Shown here piece after piece: positions 1-5,912 of a stretch of DNA of 12,290 nt. Below the pieces are notes generated by a model, which made no database searches, had not been told where the DNA came from, and saw nothing but the letters and a program-made list of their open reading frames with translations. Positions within the stretch are counted from its first letter, which is position 1. The number at the start of each line of letters is the position of its first letter. Both the position numbers and the translations under genes were made by a program. The stretch spans positions 1-12,290 of the forward strand of contig JAUXBC010000016.1 in assembly GCA_030619615.1 (NCBI GenBank). The letters are read 5' to 3'. This stretch comes from Dehalococcoidia bacterium (GTDB lineage Bacteria; Chloroflexota; Dehalococcoidia; E44-bin15).

Positions 1-437
1 AGACAGAGGTCATTGTCTTGAACATACTTCAGCCACTCTCTAAACCTGTGATGATACTCGGTTCCGTGCTTTTGATCAATTTCATAGGTGGTGCTAAAAA
101 CAGCATTGATCCCGTCAAGACCAACGCACCTCTGGAAACAACAGGCTGTCCTCTGTCCCAGCTCCCTCTGTAATTTTACCTTACTGACCATATCATCGGT
201 GCTTTTGAACAGTGCATTGAATCTATTTACTTTCTTCCCTGTGAGCATCGAGTCCGTGGTCGCCAGATCCTCGTTCTTAGGCTCGTGGGCAACCTTGTAG
301 GTCATGGCAACAGAATTGATTGAAGGTCTTATAATTGGATTGTCCACCCAATTTTCTACCCTTTCCCCAAATAAATACAAATCCAGTTTGAGTCCGCGTA
401 GACTTTCAATGTATTCTCGTGCAGTTTTCAGCTTCAT
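1..437 (-). CDS. abfD: 4-hydroxybutyryl-CoA dehydratase / vinylacetyl-CoA isomerase, N-terminal part (cut by window edge)
   Basis: This enzyme of the HpaB/4-hydroxyphenylacetate-3-hydroxylase fold removes water from 4-hydroxybutyryl-CoA to give crotonyl-CoA, using FAD and a [4Fe-4S] cluster in the cytoplasm. Only the first 145 codons lie in the window; the family is about 490 residues. The sequence follows the Clostridium aminobutyricum enzyme closely as I recall it: YIESLR near residue 9, ENWVDNP near 28, IRPSINSVAMTY near 36-47, CCFQRCVG near 99-106 and FSTTYEIDQK near 114-123. C100 and C104 match two of the cluster cysteines (C99, C103 in Clostridium); the remaining ligands lie beyond the edge. 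The ATG at 437 is chosen because AAGGGAG sits 6 nt upstream; an in-frame ATG at 443 would touch the ribosome site. It lies 52 nt behind the carboxyltransferase gene on the same strand, so the two probably share a transcript. Identity is fairly sure; the physiological direction is not shown. Confidence 0.9.
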   Translation of the reverse strand, partial: MKLKTAREYIESLRGLKLDLYLFGERVENWVDNPIIRPSINSVAMTYKVAHEPKNEDLATTDSMLTGKKVNRFNALFKSTDDMVSKVKLQRELGQRTACCFQRCVGLDGINAVFSTTYEIDQKHGTEYHHRFREWLKYVQDNDLC

Positions 438-470
438 CCTCATCTCCCTTAACATGTAAGGTTCATTAAG

Positions 471-488
471 TCACATCTTTAGATGTGA
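471..488 (-). other. Intercistronic inverted repeat (hairpin) between carboxyltransferase and dehydratase genes
   Basis: TCACATCT and AGATGTGA form a perfect 8-bp inverted repeat around a 2-nt centre, starting 1 nt after the carboxyltransferase stop codon (490-492). In RNA it would fold as a 7-bp stem with a UAAA loop. It is AU-rich and has no following U-run, so it is not a convincing terminator. It may instead be an mRNA processing or stabilising hairpin, or a DNA operator. The role is a guess; the repeat itself is plain. Confidence 0.5.
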
Positions 489-489
489 T

Positions 490-2046
490 TTATAAAGGGA
501 TGTTTCCGTGCTTTTTCCATATCACCTCTTCCGTCCGCTTGTCCTTTAACAAGTTCAGTGCATAAATAAACCAGCGGCGGGTGTCCGCCGGCCGAATAAC
601 GCCGTCTATGTATTGCTTCGACGCCGCATGATAAGGTGAGAGGATAGTTTCCTTATATTCTTTGAGTTTTTCTTGACGAACCCTTTTTGGATCATCTGCC
701 TCAGCGATTTCTTTCTTATACAGAATGGTCACCGCGGCTTCCGCCCCCAGCATGGCGAACTCGGCAGTGGGCCAAGCAAACAGTAAATCTGCACCTGTTT
801 CATGGCAACACATAGCTGGGATGGCCCCACCATAGTCCTTTCGGAGTACGCAGGTAATCTTGGGTACAGTAGCCTCAGAAAAAGCGTAGAGCATCTTGGC
901 GCCATGCCGTATAATTCCTTTTTCCTCCTGATCTAACCCAGGTAAGTAACCTGGTACATCGACCAAAACGACCAATGGGATATTAAAGCAATCACAAAAC
1001 CGGATAAACCGGGCGGCTTTGTCCGCCGCGTTAATGTCGATGGTTCCACCTAAATAAAGAGGTTGGTTAGCTACCACCCCCACCGCATGCCCGTCCAGGC
1101 GGCCGAAGCCAATGATTATGTTTTGAGCAAAGACGGGCTGAATCTCAAAAAATTCTGACTGATCCATGATTTCCCGAATCACCAAACGCATATCGTATGT
1201 CTTGCGGGGCTCTGCGGGTACGATCTCGGTAAGGATGTCGTTGGAGCGGAATGGGTCATCTCGGCTTGGGGTCACCGGCGGGCCTTCCCTATTGTTTTGA
1301 GGGAGATAGGACAACAGTTTTCGGATCAACCTTAAGCAATCGGCATCATCTTTGGCTACCAAGTGAGTCACCCCTGACTGCCGTGAGTGAGTCTCAGTTC
1401 CTCCCAATTCTTCAAAGGTAATCTCTTCTGCTATCACTTCTTTGATTACTGCAGGTCCGGTAATAAACATCTGGGCAGTCTTTTCGACCTGAATAATGAA
1501 GTCCATAAGAGCTGGGGAATAGACTCCGCCACCAGTGCAGGCACCCATGATCGCAGCAATCTGGGGAACCACTCCTGAACAGCAAGTATTTTCATAAAAC
1601 ATTCGCCCATAGCCTGATTCATTTTGAATACCGTCCTGGAGGCGTCCCCCTCCAGACTCATAAAGTCCAATCACAGGCACACCAACCTTGCGCGCCATTC
1701 GAAACAGGTAATTGATTTTTTCTCCGTGGGCACGCCCGGCTGATCCACCAAAAACGGTTACATCTTGTGAAAAAACCAAAACAGGTCGGCCTTCGATGGT
1801 GGCAAACCCGGTAACCACCCCGTCTCCCAGGATTTTCTTTTTCTGCATATCAAACTCAAAGGTCTGGGTTTCAGCCAACGTGTTGATTTCTACAAATGAC
1901 CCTGCATCTACTAGGGCATCTACCCGCTCGCGGCAGAGGAGTTTCCCTTTCGCCTTTTCGGCTTGTTGCTTTTCAAGGCCTCCACCCAGCTTAGCTTGGG
2001 CTTCTTTTTCTTGAAGCTTGGCGAGCAATTCTTCCCATGTCGTCAC
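490..2046 (-). CDS. Acyl-CoA carboxylase/decarboxylase carboxyltransferase subunit (propionyl-/methylmalonyl-CoA type)
   Basis: This is the biotin-dependent carboxyltransferase subunit that moves CO2 between carboxybiotin and an acyl-CoA. It resembles PccB of propionyl-CoA carboxylase and MmdA of methylmalonyl-CoA decarboxylase; sequence alone does not tell the substrate or direction. With the GTG start at 2046 it has 518 residues, the usual length, and begins TTWEELLAKLQ as family members do. The N-terminal crotonase-like half holds SGGGRLQDG (about 131-139) and GACTGGGVYSPAL (168-180). The C-terminal half holds DVPGYLPG (about 363-370) and KDYGGA (403-408), the oxyanion-loop motifs. GGAGGG ends 6 nt before GTG 2046, which decides the start; the frame stays open to a GTG at 2091 and an ATG at 2088. 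No biotin carboxylase, biotin carrier or sodium-pump subunit lies in the window, so partners must be elsewhere or left of the edge. Its neighbour downstream is the crotonyl-CoA-forming dehydratase. Confidence 0.88.
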   Translation of the reverse strand: MTTWEELLAKLQEKEAQAKLGGGLEKQQAEKAKGKLLCRERVDALVDAGSFVEINTLAETQTFEFDMQKKKILGDGVVTGFATIEGRPVLVFSQDVTVFGGSAGRAHGEKINYLFRMARKVGVPVIGLYESGGGRLQDGIQNESGYGRMFYENTCCSGVVPQIAAIMGACTGGGVYSPALMDFIIQVEKTAQMFITGPAVIKEVIAEEITFEELGGTETHSRQSGVTHLVAKDDADCLRLIRKLLSYLPQNNREGPPVTPSRDDPFRSNDILTEIVPAEPRKTYDMRLVIREIMDQSEFFEIQPVFAQNIIIGFGRLDGHAVGVVANQPLYLGGTIDINAADKAARFIRFCDCFNIPLVVLVDVPGYLPGLDQEEKGIIRHGAKMLYAFSEATVPKITCVLRKDYGGAIPAMCCHETGADLLFAWPTAEFAMLGAEAAVTILYKKEIAEADDPKRVRQEKLKEYKETILSPYHAASKQYIDGVIRPADTRRWFIYALNLLKDKRTEEVIWKKHGNIPL

Positions 2047-2052
2047 GAATAT

Positions 2053-2058
2053 CCCTCC
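2053..2058 (-). promoter_or_regulatory. Ribosome binding site deciding the carboxyltransferase start
   Basis: GGAGGG on the minus strand lies 6 nt before the GTG at 2046. It supports that start over the upstream in-frame GTG (2091) and ATG (2088), neither of which has such a site. Confidence 0.7.
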
Positions 2059-2087
2059 AGGGGGTAGTATATCACCAAAACCTCCCA

Positions 2088-2153
2088 TCACTCAAGATTC
2101 AATCTCAGCTGACGCAAAGTCTCGATGTACTCCGCAGCAGTCTTCAATGACAT
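2088..2153 (-). pseudogene. 21-codon N-terminal remnant of a second 4-hydroxybutyryl-CoA-dehydratase-like (HpaB family) gene
   Basis: A short ORF starts with ATG at 2153 and stops with TGA at 2088-2090. Its peptide begins MSLKTAAEYIETLR and continues with QLRLNLE. Against the first 21 residues of the dehydratase at 437 (MKLKTAREYIESLR...) 14 residues are identical, and the AAGGGAGATGA ribosome-site region upstream is also shared. After residue 21 the similarity stops. This looks like the head of a paralogous dehydratase gene whose remainder was deleted, leaving its leader in front of the carboxyltransferase. The DNA is diverged at many third positions, so it is an old paralogue and not a recent copy. 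Alternatively it is now a translated leader: its TGA overlaps an in-frame ATG (TGATG) of the carboxyltransferase frame, so coupling is possible. Confidence 0.7.
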
Positions 2154-2582
2154 GATACATCATCTCCCTTCTAGTTTATCCTTGCTTCACTTTACCGTTC
2201 ATCAGATAATCTCAGCTTTTGACTTCACGGGCTGCGCTCCGCTTAGCAACCAAACAGACAATTCATGGTGCGCCCAACACGAATATAACACATTGAGTGT
2301 GATGATTGTAGTCTGTCAGTAGCCGGACATGGAAGTCTATCTATCGCTAAACGAAACGCCCTTATGTTGCATCTCTATCGAACAGCAGGGCGAGCGGCTG
2401 AGTTCGGGCCATTTTGTATCTGGTCAGATTCAGAGAGGATTTGTAATAAGAGAATGTTCTACTTACCGCTTTGGGTTATCCTCTACATTATAAGTTCTGG
2501 TTAGTTTGTACTCGCCTTTGCTTGTACCCGAGTCATTCAATGTATAGAATCTTATCGAGCCGTGGAGAATATGAACGTTTGT
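2154..2582. other. Non-coding stretch of about 430 bases between operon 1 and the cytochrome remnant
   Basis: I find no convincing gene here. The longest short frame with a normal start (2329-2493, plus, 54 codons) has no ribosome site and no recognisable family. The only signal I would name is a possible minus-strand extended -10 at 2282-2290, listed separately. No tRNA, terminator or repeat is apparent. Confidence 0.5.
2282..2290 (-). promoter_or_regulatory. Possible extended -10 promoter for the carboxyltransferase-dehydratase operon
   Basis: On the minus strand TGTTATATT gives a TGn-extended -10 with TATATT (5 of 6 consensus). No good -35 is present 16-18 nt upstream, which extended -10 promoters can tolerate. 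Transcription would begin near 2275, about 120 nt before the remnant start and 230 nt before the GTG at 2046. Weak evidence. Confidence 0.3.
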
Positions 2583-3177
2583 CTACTTTTTTCTGCTCAG
2601 GTCGACTTTACCACGACGCTGGAACAGAAACGCGGCGACACCGCCAGCAAGCAGGCCAACCGCCAGAGCGATAAATACGTAGAGGGTGGTAAGCGGAGTT
2701 GCCTCCTTGCGCAGGGCACCAGCGGCTACGGCCTCTCTTAGCCGCTCGTTCATGTGCTCAATGTGCTGCTCGTCAGTGAGCATACGTCCATACTTGGCCA
2801 CTACCTCGTCATCCCAGAAAGCGGGGGCGGCCATGTTCTGGTGACAGCCCATACACACCCCCGTGCGCTCCATGCGGGTCCGCTCCTGGTTGTTCAGCGA
2901 CCTAGAGAGAGGCCAGTGAGAGCCCACCGTCTGGATCTGCTGACCATCTCGGGTAACGATCTGGCTCCAGTCCATGGGTAGGTCAGGGATGGCCTCAATC
3001 TGAGGCAGGGTCTGCTCGGGTAGAATCTCCCCGGTGGCCGCATCCAAGAGATCCTCGTAAATGGCCTGGGGATAGCGGGCTTGAAATCTGCTTTCCTCAA
3101 TGCCGTAGCCCAGGGCTTTGGGGTTGGAATGACAGCTTTCGCATCTACGCGCCTGTCGGCCAGCGGAATGGGGCTGT
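2583..3177 (-). pseudogene. C-terminal part of a membrane-anchored multihaem c-type cytochrome, 5'-truncated
   Basis: The recognisable part runs leftward from about 3177 to the TAG at 2583-2585. It carries two c-type haem motifs, CESCH (3129-3143) and CMGCH (2841-2855), and ERTRMERTGVCMGCHQNM around the second. Near the C-terminus is one hydrophobic segment of about 24 residues (YVFIALAVGLLAGGVAAFLF) followed by QRRGK, a single membrane anchor with the basic tail inside. This suits the tail of a large periplasmic multihaem cytochrome held to the membrane; which class I cannot say. The reading frame stays open to an ATG at 3341, but the extra residues there are the antisense of a crotonase gene and show no signal peptide, no haem site and no ribosome site. 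The gene has therefore lost its export signal and N-terminal haems and is most likely dead. An assembly join at 3177 would give the same picture. Confidence 0.7.
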
Positions 3178-3591
3178 ACTGGGGCTGGTGATAGGGCGTT
3201 TAGCGCTGGGGGGTATCTTGGGGACCTCGCTAGCTTCAATATCGAAAAGGCGCGGCTCCTTTTCAGTAACACCCTGAAGACCTTTACCATCATGCGGCAA
3301 ATTCCGCAGCCCATAATCGCCGCCGTTAACGGGTATGCCATGGGTGGCGGTAACGAGCTCGTTATTGTCTATGACCTGGCTATCGCCTCGGAGAGAGCCA
3401 GATTTGGCCAGACCGGACCCAGGGTAGGCAGCTCGCCTGTTTTCGGGGGCACGAACATGCTGGGACTTATCATCGGCGAGAAGAGGGCCAAAGAGGTAGG
3501 CTACCTTATGGCGGGCTCTGAGGAGATGACTGAGGGAGCCACCGCTTTTCTCGAGAGGAGGAATCCGGACTTTCGCCGCTTTCGCCGCTAA
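3178..3591 (+). pseudogene. Crotonase-family (MenB/BadI-like) gene remnant, 5'-truncated and internally deleted
   Basis: Homology begins abruptly at TGAGDRAFSAGG (3178 on), the first oxyanion-hole loop of enoyl-CoA hydratase family proteins. It continues through IPQPIIAAVNGYAMGGGNEL and DLAIASERARFGQTGPRVGS, typical of the MenB / 2-ketocyclohexanecarboxyl-CoA hydrolase branch. After GEKRAKEVGYLM the sequence jumps to SEEMTEGATAFLERRNPDF, which matches the extreme C-terminus of the same branch (there EGxxAFxEKRKPDF). Roughly 80 middle-to-late residues are missing in frame, along with about 85 N-terminal residues of a normal 260-300-residue protein. No start codon with a ribosome site precedes the homology, although an internal ATG (3292) exists. 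It ends FRRFRR, encoded by a perfect 9-base tandem repeat (3571-3588). Function is almost certainly lost. Confidence 0.75.
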
Positions 3592-3606
3592 CCCCGTAAT
3601 AAAGGC

Positions 3607-3636
3607 TTGACAAGGTCTCCCTCATTGTTTTATGGT
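3607..3636 (+). promoter_or_regulatory. Sigma70-like promoter for the old-yellow-enzyme gene
   Basis: A perfect TTGACA (-35) at 3607-3612 is followed after 18 nt by TATGGT (3631-3636, 4 of 6). It lies just past the crotonase stop and about 175 nt before the GTG start at 3812, the only gene it could drive. Confidence 0.5.
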
Positions 3637-3646
3637 TTGTCTAATT

Positions 3647-3727
3647 CAGCACCACCGCATGGGGGGCGTAACGGCGAGCCACCAAGGGTGAGCGCGTTTC
3701 AGCGCCCACGAGGTAAATACGGTGCTG
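3647..3727 (+). promoter_or_regulatory. Possible structured 5' leader RNA
   Basis: CAGCACC (3647-3653) is fully complementary to GGTGCTG (3721-3727), closing a domain of about 67 nt. Inside it GTGAGCGC (3688-3695) pairs with GCGCCCAC (3702-3709) around a 6-nt loop with one A-C mismatch. The region starts shortly after the predicted transcription start and ends about 70 nt before the ribosome site. I do not recognise it as any known riboswitch class; no conserved B12, TPP, SAM or cyclic-di-GMP signature is seen. Confidence 0.3.
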
Positions 3728-3797
3728 GGGGGTGGAATTTGTGCGAGAGTGAATCTACAGTCCTCGAGCCGTGAATCTTCTGACTACTATTAACCAC

Positions 3798-3804
3798 AAG
3801 GAGG
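3798..3804 (+). promoter_or_regulatory. Ribosome binding site deciding the old-yellow-enzyme start
   Basis: AAGGAGG ends 7 nt before GTG 3812 but only 1 nt before the upstream in-frame GTG at 3806. The second GTG is therefore the likely start. Confidence 0.75.
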
Positions 3805-3811
3805 TGTGATT

Positions 3812-5812
3812 GTGCCCAAGGTAGGCGATCCTTTGCAAATTGGTCCCATGCTGGCGAAGAATCGGTTTGCTCACCGTCCTATGTATGACGGGGCGGCTGA
3901 TCCTATGGGTTATGTCGTCCCGCGTATGCTGGAAGCCTATCGGAGGATTGCCGCTGGCGGCTATGCCCTGGTCACTGTCCAGGCAACGGCGATACATCCC
4001 ACTGCTTATATAGGCAGGAACCACTCCGCCATCTTTGATGATAGCTATATCTCAGGGCAGTGGGAGTTGGCCGACGCCATCAAGAGGGAGGGAGCCCTGG
4101 CGGGGCTGCAGCTCTTCGGCGCCGGCTCTCTATCCAACCCTGCCCATCAGATTCATATCCCTCCGGACAAGCGGTGGGTGCCGGCACCCAGCGATACACC
4201 CGCGGACTGGTCCTATCACGGCAAACCCACCCGGACGCTTACCGAGGATGAGGTCTCGGAGTTTATCGGGTGTTACGCTTCGGGAGCAAGACGGGCGCGA
4301 GTTGCTGAGTATGACTATGTGATGCTTCATGCCACCCATGGCTCTCTCCCCATGCAGTTCATGTCCCCCCGTTGGAACCTCCGCACCGACAAGTGGGCTG
4401 ACCGCAAGTTGTTCATTCAAACGACTATCAAAGAGATCCGGAAAGCCATAGGTCCTAAAGTGGCTTTGTCGGTCAATGTCTCGGCTACTGAGGCGCAGCG
4501 CCCCCCGGAGACAGCCTATCCCGGCTATGATCAGCAGTATCTGTATGACTTCATCGTTCCCACTTTGCTGGAGACGGGTGAAGTGGACTGGATTGATATT
4601 ACGGCGGGCTCCATCGCCCATTACTGGGGTCATTCAGTTCTTCTGGGTTCCCTCTATTGGGACCAGGGCTATATGATCAAGTATGCCCGGGAAGTCAAGC
4701 GCCTCTATCCTCAAGCCATAGTGGGAGTGCCGGGCAAGATTATGGACCCCAGGATGGCGGAAAGGATTGTGGAGGAGGGCTGGGCCGACATTGTGGGCCT
4801 GGGCCGTCCCTCCTGGGCCGACCCGGATTATCCCAAGAAAGCGCTGGCGGGGCGGTATGAAGATGTGCGCCAATGCAACAGTTGCGGCTGGTGCTACGCC
4901 CGCGTCTATTTCTCCTCCCTGTGCACCTGTGCGGTGAACCCTGTCTTCCATCGGGAGCACCAGGGCTGGGAGTATTTGCCTCCAGTGCAGAAACCCAAGC
5001 GCATCCTGGTCGCCGGTGGGGGCGTTGCCGGGATGGAGTTCGCCCGGGTGGCGCAGGCACGGGGGCACGACGTGGTGCTATATGAGAAGAAGGACCGAGT
5101 GGGCGGTCAGACCAACATCGCCTCTGATATCCCCTACGTAGACACTATGGACCTGGATCACACTGTCACCTGGCAGAGGACCCAACTGGAGAAGCTGGGC
5201 GTGGAAATCCACTTAGGGACAGAGGTCACCATGGAGACGTTGGAGCGAGAGGCGCCCGATGTGCTGGTGGTGGCTACCGGCTCGGTGCCGGTGATACCTG
5301 ACATCCCTGGTGTGGACCTCCCTCAGGTGATGACTGTGGACCGCTATTTAGAGGAGAAGCCGGAGCTGGAGGGTACGGCGGTGGTGTTGGGGAGTTGGGA
5401 GCCGGCGGAGACCGCTCTTTCCCTTGCCCGGCAGGAGGTGCAGACCACCGTGGTGTCGGACCAGCCAGAAGGGGTATTCGGCAAAGGGATTATGGGGGCA
5501 CGGTATTTCTGGTCTCTCTATGACCGCCGCCACCATTTGCTTCTGGATATGGCTGATGATGGCGTCAAGATTATCTATGATGCCCACATTGACCGCATCA
5601 CCCCGGAGGGCGTGGAGGTCACTCGTGAGGGCAGGACAGAAGTCCTCCCGGCGGACACGGTGATCCTGGGCTGGGGTCGGCGTTCAGTGAGTGAACTGGC
5701 ACAGCAGTGCCAGGGCATAGTGCCTGAGATCTATATCCTTGGCGACGCAGTGAAGCCCGCTAATCAGGGGGCGGCGGTAGAGGACGGGTATCGCTGGGCT
5801 CGGAGAGTGTGA
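3812..5812 (+). CDS. Fe-S flavoenzyme of the old yellow enzyme family (2,4-dienoyl-CoA reductase / 2-enoate reductase / trimethylamine dehydrogenase class)
   Basis: A 666-residue cytoplasmic protein, the usual length for this class. The first ~350 residues form the FMN-binding TIM barrel, with LQLFGAG near 99-105 and HATHGS near 173-178. A cysteine group CNSCGWC (355-361) plus CAVNP (C373) supplies the [4Fe-4S] ligands, spacing CxxC-xxC-x11-C. Then comes an FAD Rossmann motif VAGGGVAGMEFAR (about 400-412) with VGGQ, and a C-terminal return motif YILGDAVKP. Known relatives reduce C=C bonds of enoyl-CoA or enoate compounds, or oxidise amines. Here the tyrosine after HG (proton donor in OYE1) is serine, and the expected second Rossmann motif GGGxxGxE reads GSWEPAE, so the substrate and electron donor are open. 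It stands alone: own promoter, GTG start set by AAGGAGG, and a strong terminator 32 nt after the stop. It is visibly GC-richer than the genes to its left. Confidence 0.85.
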   Translation: MPKVGDPLQIGPMLAKNRFAHRPMYDGAADPMGYVVPRMLEAYRRIAAGGYALVTVQATAIHPTAYIGRNHSAIFDDSYISGQWELADAIKREGALAGLQLFGAGSLSNPAHQIHIPPDKRWVPAPSDTPADWSYHGKPTRTLTEDEVSEFIGCYASGARRARVAEYDYVMLHATHGSLPMQFMSPRWNLRTDKWADRKLFIQTTIKEIRKAIGPKVALSVNVSATEAQRPPETAYPGYDQQYLYDFIVPTLLETGEVDWIDITAGSIAHYWGHSVLLGSLYWDQGYMIKYAREVKRLYPQAIVGVPGKIMDPRMAERIVEEGWADIVGLGRPSWADPDYPKKALAGRYEDVRQCNSCGWCYARVYFSSLCTCAVNPVFHREHQGWEYLPPVQKPKRILVAGGGVAGMEFARVAQARGHDVVLYEKKDRVGGQTNIASDIPYVDTMDLDHTVTWQRTQLEKLGVEIHLGTEVTMETLEREAPDVLVVATGSVPVIPDIPGVDLPQVMTVDRYLEEKPELEGTAVVLGSWEPAETALSLARQEVQTTVVSDQPEGVFGKGIMGARYFWSLYDRRHHLLLDMADDGVKIIYDAHIDRITPEGVEVTREGRTEVLPADTVILGWGRRSVSELAQQCQGIVPEIYILGDAVKPANQGAAVEDGYRWARRV

Positions 5813-5844
5813 ACCAGGGTCAGGGTGCCGCCCTGAAACAGGAA

Positions 5845-5880
5845 AAGAGGGGAGCAGCCCGTTGAGGCTGCTCCCCTTTT
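5845..5880. terminator. Strong bidirectional Rho-independent terminator
   Basis: GGGGAGCAGCC and GGCTGCTCCCC form an 11-bp perfect GC-rich stem with a 6-nt loop. It is flanked by A-rich sequence on the left (AAAAGA) and TTTT on the right, so it works on either strand. It sits between the convergent old-yellow-enzyme gene (ends 5812) and SQR-like gene (ends 5913) and serves both. A smaller stem CAGGG/CCCTG lies just before it (5821-5835). Confidence 0.92.
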
Positions 5881-5912
5881 GTGCCAAAGCTCACCCTGCC
5901 CTTTCCTATGGC

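Noticed and set aside
88..300. 70-codon plus-strand ORF near the left edge
   Set aside because: It is antisense to the well-matched dehydratase frame and has no family similarity.
2285..2300. ACAC/GTGT inverted repeat near the possible leftward promoter
   Set aside because: Arms of only four bases around a 5-nt centre are too short to mean anything.
2329..2493. 54-codon plus-strand ORF beginning MEVYLSLNETPL
   Set aside because: No ribosome site, no recognisable family, and it lies in a stretch with no other coding signs; likely chance.
3178..3341. N-terminal extension of the cytochrome frame up to an ATG at 3341
   Set aside because: These residues are the antisense of the crotonase homology; there is no signal peptide, haem motif or ribosome site.
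3647..3740. A known riboswitch (cobalamin, TPP, SAM or cyclic-di-GMP) before the flavoenzyme
   Set aside because: The conserved boxes of these classes were looked for and not found; only generic stems are present.
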